Positions 9,662 to 18,126 of a stretch of 64,000 nucleotides of DNA are shown here, in pieces. The notes beneath the pieces were generated by a model. That model did not search any database, was not told where the DNA came from, and saw only the letters and a program-made list of their open reading frames with translations. The position numbers and the translations under genes are program-made. Position 1 is the first letter of the stretch; every line of letters starts with the position of its first letter. The DNA lies in assembly GCA_002256385.1 (NCBI GenBank), contig NKJD01000001.1, positions 1-64,000 on the forward strand, read 5' to 3'. The DNA is from Flavobacterium sp. BFFFF2 (lineage in GTDB: Bacteria; Bacteroidota; Bacteroidia; Flavobacteriales; Flavobacteriaceae).

Positions 9662-10000
9662 ATGAAGCATTATGAAACTGTTTTCATCTTGAATCCCGTT
9701 TTATCTGAAACCCAGGTAAAGGAAACAGTGAGCAAATTTGAAGATTTTCTTACGTCAAAGGGTTCCGAGATTGTATCCAAGGAAGATTGGGGGCTAAAAA
9801 AATTAGCTTACGAAATCCAACACAAAAAAAGTGGTTTTTACCATTTATTTGAATTCAAAGCCAGTGCAGAAGTACTGATTGCTTTTGAAACAGAATTCCG
9901 CCGTGATGAGCGCATTATGCGTTTCTTAACGGTTAGTTTAGACAAGTTTGCAATAGCTTGGGCCGAAAGAAGAAGAGAAAAATTAAAACAAAAAGCGTAA
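9662..10000 (+). CDS. rpsF: 30S ribosomal protein S6
   Basis: The 112-aa protein begins MKHYETVFILNPVLSE, the typical S6 opening. It contains WGLKKLAYEIQHKKSGFYHL and the RRDERIMRFLTVSLDKFA segment, and ends in a basic tail. S6 binds the central domain of 16S rRNA together with S18. An in-frame extension starting at 9605 would begin inside the promoter, so the ATG at 9662 is preferred. It is followed at 3 nt by rpsR and then rplI, the conserved ribosomal order in this phylum. No priB or ssb gene is inserted between them. Confidence 0.96.
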   Translation: MKHYETVFILNPVLSETQVKETVSKFEDFLTSKGSEIVSKEDWGLKKLAYEIQHKKSGFYHLFEFKASAEVLIAFETEFRRDERIMRFLTVSLDKFAIAWAERRREKLKQKA

Positions 10001-10003
10001 GGT

Positions 10004-10300
10004 ATGTCAACAATTGAACAATCTGCCAAAGGAAAAAAAGACGGAGATATCAGATATCTAACGCCTTTGAACATCGACACGACAAAAACTAAAAAGTACT
10101 GTCGTTTCAAAAAATCAGGTATTAAATACATTGACTACAAAGACGCTGATTTCTTGTTGAAATTTGTGAATGAGCAAGGAAAAATTCTTCCACGCCGTTT
10201 GACTGGTACTTCATTGAAATACCAACGTAAAGTATCTGTTGCAGTAAAAAGAGCACGTCATTTGGCTTTGATGCCTTATGTAGCTGACATGTTAAAATAA
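10004..10300 (+). CDS. rpsR: 30S ribosomal protein S18
   Basis: The 98-aa protein has the S18 core [28 protein letters not shown] and the C-terminal [14 protein letters not shown]. The first 25 residues ([20 protein letters not shown]) are an N-terminal extension of the kind seen in Bacteroidota S18. It pairs with S6 on the ribosome platform. It sits 3 nt after rpsF and 20 nt before rplI. Confidence 0.96.
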   Translation: MSTIEQSAKGKKDGDIRYLTPLNIDTTKTKKYCRFKKSGIKYIDYKDADFLLKFVNEQGKILPRRLTGTSLKYQRKVSVAVKRARHLALMPYVADMLK

Positions 10301-10303
10301 TCT

Positions 10304-10311
10304 AAGGAGGG
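10304..10311 (+). promoter_or_regulatory. strong Shine-Dalgarno site of rplI
   Basis: AAGGAGGG ends 9 nt before the rplI ATG, an extended anti-SD match. Most genes in this window lack any SD, so this site stands out. Confidence 0.75.
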
Positions 10312-10320
10312 CATATATAT

Positions 10321-10767
10321 ATGGAAATCATTTTAAAACAAGACGTTCAGAACTTAGGATTTAAAGACGATGTCGTTAAAGTAAAAAACGGATATGGTCG
10401 TAATTTCTTAATTCCACAAGGACTTGCTGCTTTAGCTACTCCTTCTGCCAAAAAAGTTTTGGCTGAAAACTTAAAACAACGTGCTTTCAAAGAAGCTAAG
10501 TTAGTGGCTGATGCCAAAACTATAGCTGACGTATTGAAAGGACTTGACATTAAAATTGCTGCCAAATCTGGTGGTGACAAATTATTTGGTTCGATCAACA
10601 ATGCTGATATTGCTGTTGCTTTGGAAAAAGCAGGTCATGTAATTGACCGCAAATTTATCAGCTGCGGAATGATCAAACGTTTGGGCAAATACACAGCCAA
10701 CATTCGTTTACACCGCGAAGTAATTGTTGAATTGAACTTTGAGGTGGTATCTGATAACAATAACTAA
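10321..10767 (+). CDS. rplI: 50S ribosomal protein L9
   Basis: The 148-aa protein starts MEIILKQDVQNLGFKDD and carries the L9 signature VVKVKNGYGRNFLIPQG. The long connecting helix (about residues 42-75) and the C-terminal domain with LFGSINNADIAVAL follow, a complete two-domain L9. It binds 23S rRNA at the base of the L1 stalk. It is the last gene of the rpsF operon and is followed 21 nt after the stop by a strong terminator. Confidence 0.97.
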   Translation: MEIILKQDVQNLGFKDDVVKVKNGYGRNFLIPQGLAALATPSAKKVLAENLKQRAFKEAKLVADAKTIADVLKGLDIKIAAKSGGDKLFGSINNADIAVALEKAGHVIDRKFISCGMIKRLGKYTANIRLHREVIVELNFEVVSDNNN

Positions 10768-10788
10768 TCAAACCAGTTCGTACAACAT

Positions 10789-10816
10789 AAAAGTCCCGTT
10801 TATCGGGACTTTTTTT
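10789..10816 (+). terminator. terminator of the rpsF operon
   Basis: AAAAGTCCCG pairs with CGGGACTTTT around a TTTAT loop, followed by a T-run to 10816. Confidence 0.9.
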
Positions 10817-10836
10817 ATATAAACAATCAAAAAAAC

Positions 10837-11319
10837 ATGAAATACCACCGCTTAACCAAAGAACAATTTTCGACTTTACACTATGAATTTGCTCGATTTT
10901 TGGCCACTCAATCGATTGACAAAGCAGATTGGGAAAAAATGAAATCAGAAAAACCTGATGTGGCCGAAGCTGAATTGGATGTCTTTTCAGACCTTGTATG
11001 GGAAGGCGCGTTGAACCAAGCAAAATACCTCGATCAGATTTCAAAAAGCCACGTTTTTTTATTTGGTATACATGACACCTTTATGTCATGCATAGTTATT
11101 AAGTCATTAAACACGGCTATTGATTTTACCACCCAAGAGGGGTTTAACTGGTTAACCTCCGCCCTACTCAGTGAGGACGTAGAATGGCAACATGGAAAAA
11201 AAACCTTTACAGACGAAAAAAACAAAGAGGTATTTAGCTTAATTCGCCAAGGCGCACAGATCACGGACGGTCAATTATACAAACAACTGTATCCGCTTAT
11301 TGAACAGGGAAAAATATAG
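10837..11319 (+). CDS. conserved Bacteroidota protein, DUF6495-like
   Basis: This 160-aa soluble protein begins MKYHRLTKEQFSTLHYEFA and contains FLATQSIDKADW and AEAELDVFSDLVWEGAL. These phrases fit a family of short Bacteroidota proteins now filed as DUF6495. No enzyme motif, signal peptide or membrane segment is visible, and the function is unknown. It starts 20 nt after the rpsF-operon terminator. A near-palindromic repeat fragment follows its stop and could act as its terminator. The family assignment comes from memory of its wording and was not confirmed by search. Confidence 0.75.
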   Translation: MKYHRLTKEQFSTLHYEFARFLATQSIDKADWEKMKSEKPDVAEAELDVFSDLVWEGALNQAKYLDQISKSHVFLFGIHDTFMSCIVIKSLNTAIDFTTQEGFNWLTSALLSEDVEWQHGKKTFTDEKNKEVFSLIRQGAQITDGQLYKQLYPLIEQGKI

Positions 11320-11337
11320 CTATTCACGAATCGGTTT

Positions 11338-11380
11338 GAACTTTTTTGATTGCAGCCAATTCAAAAAAGTTTATACCACT
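11338..11380. repeat. imperfect palindrome, fragment of the 21.15-22.01 kb repeat family
   Basis: GAACTTTTTTGATTG and CAATTCAAAAAAGTT face each other across CAGC, and the segment continues TATACCACT. Its reverse complement carries TTTTTTGAATTGGCTGCAA, nearly the same as the TTTTTTCAATTGGCTGCAA unit repeated at 21.2-21.6 kb. The AAAAAAGTTTATACCACT end also recurs there. Confidence 0.65.
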
Positions 11381-11387
11381 ACGATAA

Positions 11388-11531
11388 CTAATTTGATGAA
11401 ACCTCTACCAATTTATCACTAATTTGATAAAAATGTGTCGACTTGGAATAAGCCAAAATGCGTTTGATGGTTTCGGGTTTAGGTTGAATGAGCTTGTTTT
11501 TTAAAGTAGATTTCGCGTAAAGTTTAGCCAT
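11388..11531 (-). CDS. possible small protein (47 aa) downstream of the sigma factor
   Basis: The 47-codon frame starts MAKLYAKSTLKNKLIQPK and continues with PETIKRILAYSKSTHFYQ. The pattern of a basic N-terminus followed by PKPETIKRILAYSKS resembles short Bacteroidota proteins with a 'P-ETI--LL-YSK' core, often found near regulatory genes. It is on the same strand as the ECF sigma gene and begins 54 nt after that gene's stop. No promoter was identified between them. It could be a real small protein of unknown role or chance coding. Conservation across genomes would decide. Confidence 0.5.
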   Translation of the reverse strand: MAKLYAKSTLKNKLIQPKPETIKRILAYSKSTHFYQISDKLVEVSSN

Positions 11532-11585
11532 AAAAAATGTTGTTAATTTTTTATACTTTAACGCTTGCCCCACTTAGATATTGTG

Positions 11586-12170
11586 TTACTCCATCAAATT
11601 CACCTTGTTTTTTTCAATTAATTTTCTCAGATTAATGATGGCATAACGCATGCGTCCCAAAGCCGTATTCAATACAAGGTCTTTTTCTTCGACAATTTCA
11701 TTAAACGACATCCCATAAAACAGCCTCATTTCAACCATTTCACGTTGTTCTTCTGGTAATTGTTTCAATAATTTATGCAAATCTTTCTCAATTTGCGACC
11801 GATTAAGTTCGGTTTCGTCACTAGGCTGAACGGTCCGTATCAATTTACACAACGGAAATTCTTCGCGTTCCCGAACCATGCGTACTTTTGACTGCGCTCT
11901 AAAATAATCCATAATGATATTTCGAGCAATGCGCGTAATCCATTGGATAAATTTTCCGTCTTCTTTGTACTGGTTTGTTTTTAAAATACGGATGACCTTA
12001 ACAAAGGTATCCTGAAACAAATCATCAGCGACATCTCGATCACGAACTTTAGCATAAATAAAATTGAATAATTGAGATTGGTGTCTCTCAATAAGGATGG
12101 AAAGAGCTCGCTCATCCCCCGCCTGATAGCGGCTAATTAATTGCGCATCATCACAAACTATTGCTTTCAT
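11586..12170 (-). CDS. ECF-family RNA polymerase sigma factor
   Basis: The 194-aa protein has a sigma-70 region 2 at about 22-90 (ALSILIERHQSQLFNFIYAK, DLFQDTFVKVIR, GKFIQWITRIARNIIMDYFR). Region 4 lies at about 125-185 (LLKQLPEEQREMVEMRLFYG, MSFNEIVEEKDLVLNTALGRM). It should direct RNA polymerase to a set of stress or envelope promoters. No anti-sigma factor gene is adjacent, unlike many ECF loci. The EEKDLVLNTALGRMRYAIINLRK helix-turn-helix resembles the RpoE-like sigma factors of flavobacteria that act without a neighbouring FecR-type partner. Confidence 0.93.
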   Translation of the reverse strand: MKAIVCDDAQLISRYQAGDERALSILIERHQSQLFNFIYAKVRDRDVADDLFQDTFVKVIRILKTNQYKEDGKFIQWITRIARNIIMDYFRAQSKVRMVREREEFPLCKLIRTVQPSDETELNRSQIEKDLHKLLKQLPEEQREMVEMRLFYGMSFNEIVEEKDLVLNTALGRMRYAIINLRKLIEKNKVNLME

Positions 12171-12300
12171 AACATACTGATTTCAGATTTACATAAAGTA
12201 ACTCTCGTTCAAGTAATATTATGCGATAGGCGCTTGTTTTTAGATTAGTAAATACAAATTTATACTAAATTTTGAAAAAACCAACTTTTTATGTAATTTT

Positions 12301-13536
12301 TTACGTTATAGTGGTTTCACTTGGCACAATCAATGTGGATTCATTCGCGTAATCGGTCAAGTATTCAAACTTAGGCGTCAATTGCCCTTTAGTGACGACC
12401 ATGGCGCGTTTCAACAACTGACTTTCATCATTGTTGAAAAAAGCAGGAATCACATGCTCCATAAACATGGCACCAAAGCCAATACTGGCATCTTTGGGTA
12501 ATTCACAAGGTAAATTATCAACTGACATTACCACCACAGCCGATGGATGTCGGTATGACACTTCTTCGCCTGTCGCAGGCAAATACCCAAAAATTGGATC
12601 TGCAATGGTTGAAGCACGCAGCGTACAAGCAATTGGCCCTTCCACATCACATGAAATATCGGCTACCACTTTAATGGAACACTTTGGACTTTGAAGCATT
12701 TCTTTACTTAAAATAATTGGGGCTCCAGGTGCGTAAAAATGTCCGGCCATGAACAAATCAGTCACTTCTGAAAAACGACCAAAATCGGAACAATACAACT
12801 CCGGATTCTGATAGAAATCTGATTTTGAACCCACTTGTCCATCTATGCGTTTGTTGTAATCCAGCACGTCAATTTGGGTATAGACTGGTCTGTCGTATGT
12901 TTTGTTTAAAAAATCAGCTATCGATACTTTTTTAATTTTAATGCCATCTAAAATAGCCATGGCCCCATGCGCTACTTTTCCATGACCGGTAAGTACAATT
13001 TTAATTGGAGGCAGCATGTGTCTTTTTAGGCTGGCAATCAGATCTTCTTGGTGCGCTAAATTTTCAGCCTTCGGTATGTCAAACAATTCGAATTTAGCGC
13101 CAAAAGCTCGGAACCCATTGTAAGCACCCACTACACCAGCATAAAAGCCAAAACCGATTAAACGCCGGTCATGCGCATCAACAATTGTTTCATGGTCAAA
13201 TAAAGTAATGTTTTTATCCAACAAAGCCCGCAACAATTTCTGGTTGTGGGGTTGCATTTTAATGGTATGCGAAAAAAAGAAATAATTTTTATCGGGAATT
13301 AAAGCATCAATTGGAATTTCCTTGACACCAAATATCACATCGCAATCTGACAAATCATTCACCACCTCAATACCTTTAGCACGGTACTCGTCATCTGAAA
13401 AAACCCGTATTGGCGATGATTCAACTACCCACTCTGATTGTGGATAATTTGTTTTTAGCTGTGCCACGGCATCAGGTGAAAAAACTACTCGCCGATCTGG
13501 GGGATTTTTACGTTCGCGTACAATGCCAAATTTCAT
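12301..13536 (-). CDS. Lys1/LKR-like NAD(P)-dependent dehydrogenase (alanine dehydrogenase/transhydrogenase-alpha fold)
   Basis: The 411-aa protein begins MKFGIVRERKNPPDRRVVF. A longer reading from 13599 exists, but the KFGIVRERKNPPDRRV start is typical of the family. The N-terminal substrate domain is about 1-130 and the NAD-binding domain starts at about 180 (IKIVLTGHGKVAHGAM). K72 (GVKEIP) and H90 (FFFSHTIK) occupy positions like the catalytic Lys/His pair of fungal saccharopine dehydrogenase Lys1. The enzyme therefore probably belongs to the saccharopine/lysine 2-oxoglutarate reductase branch and not to plain alanine dehydrogenases. The substrate is unproven and no lysine-pathway gene is adjacent. 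It is transcribed away from, and downstream of, lon on the same strand. Confidence 0.8.
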   Translation of the reverse strand: MKFGIVRERKNPPDRRVVFSPDAVAQLKTNYPQSEWVVESSPIRVFSDDEYRAKGIEVVNDLSDCDVIFGVKEIPIDALIPDKNYFFFSHTIKMQPHNQKLLRALLDKNITLFDHETIVDAHDRRLIGFGFYAGVVGAYNGFRAFGAKFELFDIPKAENLAHQEDLIASLKRHMLPPIKIVLTGHGKVAHGAMAILDGIKIKKVSIADFLNKTYDRPVYTQIDVLDYNKRIDGQVGSKSDFYQNPELYCSDFGRFSEVTDLFMAGHFYAPGAPIILSKEMLQSPKCSIKVVADISCDVEGPIACTLRASTIADPIFGYLPATGEEVSYRHPSAVVVMSVDNLPCELPKDASIGFGAMFMEHVIPAFFNNDESQLLKRAMVVTKGQLTPKFEYLTDYANESTLIVPSETTIT

Positions 13537-13645
13537 GTGATAGGGTGCTTCAGTATCCAAGATACTATTGATAAAATAATGGCCAAAAATACAACGCACG
13601 AAATCGTTTTCAAAGGATCAAAGGGGAAACTTTTAAGTTGGTAAA

Positions 13646-13682
13646 CAAAAAACCCATCCTTGTTTGGACCTCCAAGGATGGG
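13646..13682 (-). terminator. terminator of lon
   Basis: Read on the minus strand, CCCATCCTTG pairs with CAAGGATGGG around a 10-nt loop and is followed by TTTTTTG. It lies about 90 nt past the lon stop. Confidence 0.8.
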
Positions 13683-13769
13683 AAAATTGCTATGAAAAAG
13701 AGTTGTTCAAAACAAACAACAGTCAAATGTATAATTATTTTTTATATTATCTAATAAAATGTTAAAATT

Positions 13770-16223
13770 TTAAATGAAACTCAAAGGTTCTTTCACTTGC
13801 TCTTTAGTAACAGCATATTCGAGTACCTCAGTCATGTTGGTTACATAGGTAAATTTTAATCCTTTTAAATACTCTGAATTGATTTCTTCTATGTCACTTT
13901 GATTGGTTTTACACAAAATGATTTCTTGTATATGTGCCCTTTTGGCAGCTAGTATTTTTTCTTTAATGCCACCAACGGGCAACACTTTTCCACGCAAGGT
14001 GATTTCACCTGTCATAGCCAATTTGCTTTTCACTTTACGCTGCGTAAATACCGAGTAAAGAGCGGTTAACATGGCAATTCCTGCACTAGGACCGTCTTTG
14101 GGTGTGGCGCCTTCTGGCACGTGCAAATGCACATTGTATTTTTCAAAAAGGTCAGGATTCAATCCCAATGGCAAGGCATGGGCTTTTAAATATTCCAAAG
14201 CCAAAGTAGCGGACTCTTTCATTACTGTGCCTAAATTTCCAGTTAACGTTAAGGTGCCTTTCCCTTTTGAAAGAGAAGATTCAATAAATAAAATATCACC
14301 ACCTACCGAAGTCCAAGCCAAACCAGTAACCACCCCAGCCACTTCATTTGATTCATATTTGTCACGTTCCATTCTGGGAGCACCTAAAATTTTAAGGACA
14401 TCTTCTGATTGAACCACTGCATCATAAGGTTCGTCCATGGCCACACATTTGGCAATGGAACGCACCAATTGTGCTAATTTGGCTTCTAACCCACGCACAC
14501 CAGATTCCCTGGTGTAGCCCGTAATTATTTGTTCCAATTGTTTTTTACCCACTTTTATTGGGTAATTCTCCAATCCGTGCTGCTTAAGCTGTTTGGGCAA
14601 CAAGTGCTTTTTGGCAATTTCTACCTTTTCTTCAATGGTATAGCCCGACATGTCAATGACTTCCATCCGGTCGCGTAGGGCAGGTTGCACCGCATTGATA
14701 TTATTGGACGTGGCAATAAACAGCACTTTTGACAAGTCGTACCCCATTTCAAGAAAATTGTCATAAAATGTGGTGTTTTGTTCAGGGTCTAACACTTCAA
14801 GCAAAGCTGATGAAGGATCTCCTTGAAAACCTTGCGACAATTTATCAATTTCATCTAAAATAAATACGGGGTTTGAAGTGCCTGCCTTGCGAATATTTTG
14901 AATGATTCGGCCTGGCATGGCGCCGATGTACGTTTTGCGGTGACCTCGAATCTCCGATTCATCGCGCAAACCACCCAAGGAAATCCGGATGTATTCGCGT
15001 CCCAACGACTCAGCAATTGACTTTCCGATGGAGGTTTTACCCACACCCGGAGGCCCTGTTAAACAGATAATGGGCGACTTCATGTCGTTCTTTAATTTTA
15101 AAACGGCCAAATATTCTACAATGCGTTTCTTGACATCATCCAACCCAAAATGATCTCTGTCAATGATTTTCTGAGCTCTTTTGAGATCAAAATTATCAGT
15201 TGAATAGATGCCCCAAGGCAATTCTAGAAAAAGTTCCAAGTAATTTCGGAGGATCCCAAAATCAGGCGATTGTGGATTGGTGCGTTGCAATTTTTTAAGT
15301 TCCTTTTCAAAATGCTTGGCAATTTCTTCATCCCATTTTTTGGTCAATCCCTTTTGGCGCATTTCTTCAATTTCTTGCTCATACGAAACCCCGCCCAATT
15401 CTTCTTGAATGGTTTTCATTTGTTGGTGCAAAAAATATTCGCGCTGCTGCTGGTCTAAATCAAACCGAACTTTTGATTGGATGTCATTTTTTAATTCAAG
15501 CTTCTGAAATTCAATGTGCAAGAATTTGAGCGTTTCTAAAGCACGTTCTTTCAGGTTATTAATAGATAACAAAGCCTGTTTGTCACCCACATTCAAATTC
15601 ATGTTCGACGACACAAAGTTGATTAAAAACGACTTGCTTTCAATGTTTTTAATGGCAAACGTCGCTTCCGTTGGAATGTTCGGACTGTCGCGTATGATAT
15701 TGACTGATAATTCCTTAATGGATTCAACGATGGTATCAAATTCATGATCGCCTGCTTCGGGCCGCACTTCCAATACCTCTTGGGTCGTTACCTTTAAATA
15801 AGGTTGATCAGCCACCAATTGGTTAATTTGAAACCTCTTTTTACCCTGTAAAATAACGGTCACATTGCCATCAGGCATTTTTAAGACACGTAATATTTGT
15901 GCAACAGTACCTACTTGATGTACGTCCTGAAGGGTTGGGTCTTCAATGTCTTCATTGCGTTGGGCAACTACGCCAATAATTTTATCTCCCGCATTGGCAT
16001 CATTCAACAAACGAATTGATTTGTCGCGTCCGGCGCTAATGGGAATCACGACGCCTGGGAATAACACCATGTTGCGCAATGGCAACAAAGGCAACATTTC
16101 AGGCAATTCTTCCCGATTCATTTCTTCTTCATCTTCTGGGGTAAGCAATGGAATTAACTCAGCCTCTGGATTCAGATCTTGTAGTGACAAATTGTCTAAA
16201 GTCAATATTTTTGATTGCGACAT
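13770..16223 (-). CDS. lon: ATP-dependent protease La
   Basis: This 817-aa LonA protease degrades misfolded and regulatory proteins in the cytoplasm. It has an N-terminal substrate domain (about 40-240, [18 protein letters not shown]), a coiled region with [20 protein letters not shown], and an AAA+ module (GPPGVGKT and FILDEIDKL). The proteolytic domain carries the Ser-Lys dyad S713 (KDGPSAG) and K756 (GGIKEK). The first 35 residues are an acidic extension. Length is normal for LonA. It has its own terminator downstream. The gene is flanked by unrelated metabolic genes. Confidence 0.97.
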   Translation of the reverse strand: MSQSKILTLDNLSLQDLNPEAELIPLLTPEDEEEMNREELPEMLPLLPLRNMVLFPGVVIPISAGRDKSIRLLNDANAGDKIIGVVAQRNEDIEDPTLQDVHQVGTVAQILRVLKMPDGNVTVILQGKKRFQINQLVADQPYLKVTTQEVLEVRPEAGDHEFDTIVESIKELSVNIIRDSPNIPTEATFAIKNIESKSFLINFVSSNMNLNVGDKQALLSINNLKERALETLKFLHIEFQKLELKNDIQSKVRFDLDQQQREYFLHQQMKTIQEELGGVSYEQEIEEMRQKGLTKKWDEEIAKHFEKELKKLQRTNPQSPDFGILRNYLELFLELPWGIYSTDNFDLKRAQKIIDRDHFGLDDVKKRIVEYLAVLKLKNDMKSPIICLTGPPGVGKTSIGKSIAESLGREYIRISLGGLRDESEIRGHRKTYIGAMPGRIIQNIRKAGTSNPVFILDEIDKLSQGFQGDPSSALLEVLDPEQNTTFYDNFLEMGYDLSKVLFIATSNNINAVQPALRDRMEVIDMSGYTIEEKVEIAKKHLLPKQLKQHGLENYPIKVGKKQLEQIITGYTRESGVRGLEAKLAQLVRSIAKCVAMDEPYDAVVQSEDVLKILGAPRMERDKYESNEVAGVVTGLAWTSVGGDILFIESSLSKGKGTLTLTGNLGTVMKESATLALEYLKAHALPLGLNPDLFEKYNVHLHVPEGATPKDGPSAGIAMLTALYSVFTQRKVKSKLAMTGEITLRGKVLPVGGIKEKILAAKRAHIQEIILCKTNQSDIEEINSEYLKGLKFTYVTNMTEVLEYAVTKEQVKEPLSFI

Positions 16224-16370
16224 ATACGTAGGTTGGGTGTCATTTTGACAGACCCTTTAAATTAGTAACAGTTTATTTTTTAAATGGTAAATGGTAAAAA
16301 TCAGATATTCAGAACGCTACTAACTAAATGCTGCCATTTTCTTTTATCATTGTGCAATTGACATGCCAAA

Positions 16371-17162
16371 TTAAAATGAGTTTGTTATCCGTGTCATCAA
16401 TTGTTCGAAATAATCGTATGATTTGGCCATTCGTGTGCCATACCAGGAAAAGTAAGTACCATCAACAAAAACTGTTTTTGCATGGTGTGTATATCTGCCA
16501 ATTTCAAAAGCTTCTTGATCTGAAAATTCATAGGGTTCCGATGACAACAACACCAAATCTGGATCAAGTGCTTCAATGTCAGTTGCCTCCAAAACGGGAT
16601 ATCGAGTCTGATCAGCCAAGGTGTTCACAAAACCAATGTCAGTTAACATAAAATGAATGAAGGTACCAGAAGCAGCAGCCATATAGGGCTTGGCCCATAT
16701 AAAATAAATCACTTTTAAATGATTTGCTGAAAACCGCATTAAATAATTCGATCGCTTATATTGGATTTTCTGAATCCACTGCTGTGATTCGGTTCGTTTA
16801 TTAAAAAGCGTTCCCATTGATTCAATGACCTCAAAACAATCAGATATTGTTGCAATATTAGTTACCCAAACAGGTACAAATGCTGACAATTCATTGACCA
16901 TGTCAAGGGTGTTTTCTTCTTGGTTTGCGATGACCAAATCGGGTTCTAACTTCTTTAATTTTGCCATATTCACTTTTTTGGTACCACCCACACTGACCTT
17001 TTGCCCTCGTAGTTGTGGCGGAAACACACAAAAAGTGGTAATGCCCACCAATGAACTTCCAAGCCCCAAGTCATATAATGTTTCTGTTAAGGAAGGCACC
17101 AAACACACCACGCTAAGCGGCGTATGCGCCAATTTTGGCGCGCTATTGCTGTGGTGTATCAT
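16371..17162 (-). CDS. BtuF-like helical-backbone substrate-binding protein, no signal peptide
   Basis: The 263-aa product starts at an ATG (complement 17160-17162), overlapping the upstream acyltransferase gene by 20 nt. It has the type III periplasmic-binding fold. The opening SVVCLVPSLTETLYDLGLGSSLVGITTFCVFP and VGGTKKVNMAKLKKLEPDLVIANQEEN mark the first lobe. The second lobe carries LEATDIEALDPDLVLLSSEPY. Such proteins normally bind cobalamin or iron-siderophore outside the inner membrane. No signal peptide or lipobox is visible before the domain, and no permease or ATPase gene is nearby. It may be a cytoplasmic relative, so transport is uncertain. Confidence 0.8.
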   Translation of the reverse strand: MIHHSNSAPKLAHTPLSVVCLVPSLTETLYDLGLGSSLVGITTFCVFPPQLRGQKVSVGGTKKVNMAKLKKLEPDLVIANQEENTLDMVNELSAFVPVWVTNIATISDCFEVIESMGTLFNKRTESQQWIQKIQYKRSNYLMRFSANHLKVIYFIWAKPYMAAASGTFIHFMLTDIGFVNTLADQTRYPVLEATDIEALDPDLVLLSSEPYEFSDQEAFEIGRYTHHAKTVFVDGTYFSWYGTRMAKSYDYFEQLMTRITNSF

Positions 17163-17721
17163 TTGACTGTGCTGTTTCAAAAGTGTATGCTGGTATTTTA
17201 CCCATTGCTCCTTTAAAATGTGCCAAAAGTTGCGGTAGGTCATCTTCATAATTGCCTGTTGGTATGAACGGGGCACCGAAACGAACGGCTTTTGCCTTGA
17301 AATCGAAGGCCACCGGTACAATGGGAACTTGTGCGCCCAATGCCACATAATAAAAACCCGTTTTAAGTTGATGGACTTTTTTACGGGTACCCTCTGGTGC
17401 AATGGCCAACCTAAGTTCGGAGGAATTCTTAAACAATTCAACCATCGATTCAACTAAATTCTGATTGCCCCTTCGGTCTAATGGCCTCCCTCCCATCCAC
17501 CTGAAATACGCCCCAAATGGAAATCTAAATAGTTCTTTTTTACCAACCCAATGCATGTCAACACCTACAATGCCGCGGGTGAATAATCCGAGAAAAAAAT
17601 CGAACCAATGCGTGTGTGGCAACACCATGAGAACCATTTTGGAATGATGAGTTGGAAAAGGCCCTTCGATTTTCCAACCGCAAACCGACATAAAGAACCA
17701 AGTATAGATGTGTTTTTTCAT
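17143..17721 (-). CDS. 1-acyl-sn-glycerol-3-phosphate acyltransferase-like protein
   Basis: The 192-aa protein has the PlsC-fold motifs. These are the catalytic H36-x4-D41 in PHTHWFDF, FRWMGGRPLDRRG near residue 75 (motif II), IAPEGTRKK near 105 (motif III) and VPIVPVAFD near 132 (motif IV). It should transfer acyl chains to a glycerophospholipid precursor at the inner membrane. It is shorter than E. coli PlsC and belongs to a small-sized group common in Bacteroidota. Its end overlaps the BtuF-like gene, so the two are likely co-expressed although their roles seem unrelated. Confidence 0.9.
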   Translation of the reverse strand: MKKHIYTWFFMSVCGWKIEGPFPTHHSKMVLMVLPHTHWFDFFLGLFTRGIVGVDMHWVGKKELFRFPFGAYFRWMGGRPLDRRGNQNLVESMVELFKNSSELRLAIAPEGTRKKVHQLKTGFYYVALGAQVPIVPVAFDFKAKAVRFGAPFIPTGNYEDDLPQLLAHFKGAMGKIPAYTFETAQSNDTPQQ

Positions 17722-18126
17722 GAAAAAAAATTAGAGGAAAGAGAAAAGAAGCAAGAGCAAAGAAATAAAAATTTTGAATTTTAAATTTTGAATTTTGAAT
17801 GATTTTCTAATGAGACCTTTTAACTTGACCCGAGACCAAAGTTCGAACGGTCCGAAGGAAAACCTGACCCGAGACCCGAAGTGGCGAACGGAGCATATGA
17901 TATATAGAGGAGGAAGCCCAGTGGGCTTCAGGTACGCAAGCTTCAGCTTGCAAAATTAAACTTAAAACCTGAAACTTGAAACAAAAACTTCCGACCCAAA
18001 AGTAACACAGATCAACCAATTGTCCTATTCCAAAATGAATATTCAACTTAAATCACAAAATTCCTAAGGGACCTCATGATTCTTATTCTGTTTGCGTATT
18101 TTTGATTTTTAAATAAAGTACGCCCG
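17722..18126. repeat. intergenic mosaic repeat region, copy 1 of the paired-hairpin element
   Basis: No gene is evident in these 405 bases. They contain simple TTTTGAATTTTAAA-type repeats (17768-17800) and two CCCGAGACC motifs (17829-17837 and 17868-17876). A GATATATAGAGGAG block is at 17899-17912. Two adjacent hairpins follow: AAGCCC-AGT-GGGCTT (17914-17928) and GCAAGCT-TC-AGCTTGC (17936-17951). After them comes AAACTTAAAACCTGAAACTTGAAAC. The same blocks recur near 45.6-45.8 kb. An 80-codon frame read through here on the minus strand is a by-product of the repeat. Confidence 0.75.

Noticed and set aside
13537..13599. Longer start of the Lys1-like dehydrogenase
   Set aside because: The added 21 residues do not belong to the family's usual start KFGIVRERKNPP, so 13536 is preferred.
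17163..17453. N-terminal extension of the BtuF-like gene
   Set aside because: It lies wholly inside the acyltransferase gene in another frame and has no domain-like sequence. The ATG at 17162 leads straight into the binding-protein fold.
17807..18046. 79-codon minus-strand frame in the 17.9 kb gap
   Set aside because: Its translation (AEACVPEAHWASS) matches a frame in the 45.4-45.7 kb gap only because both read through the same hairpin repeat.
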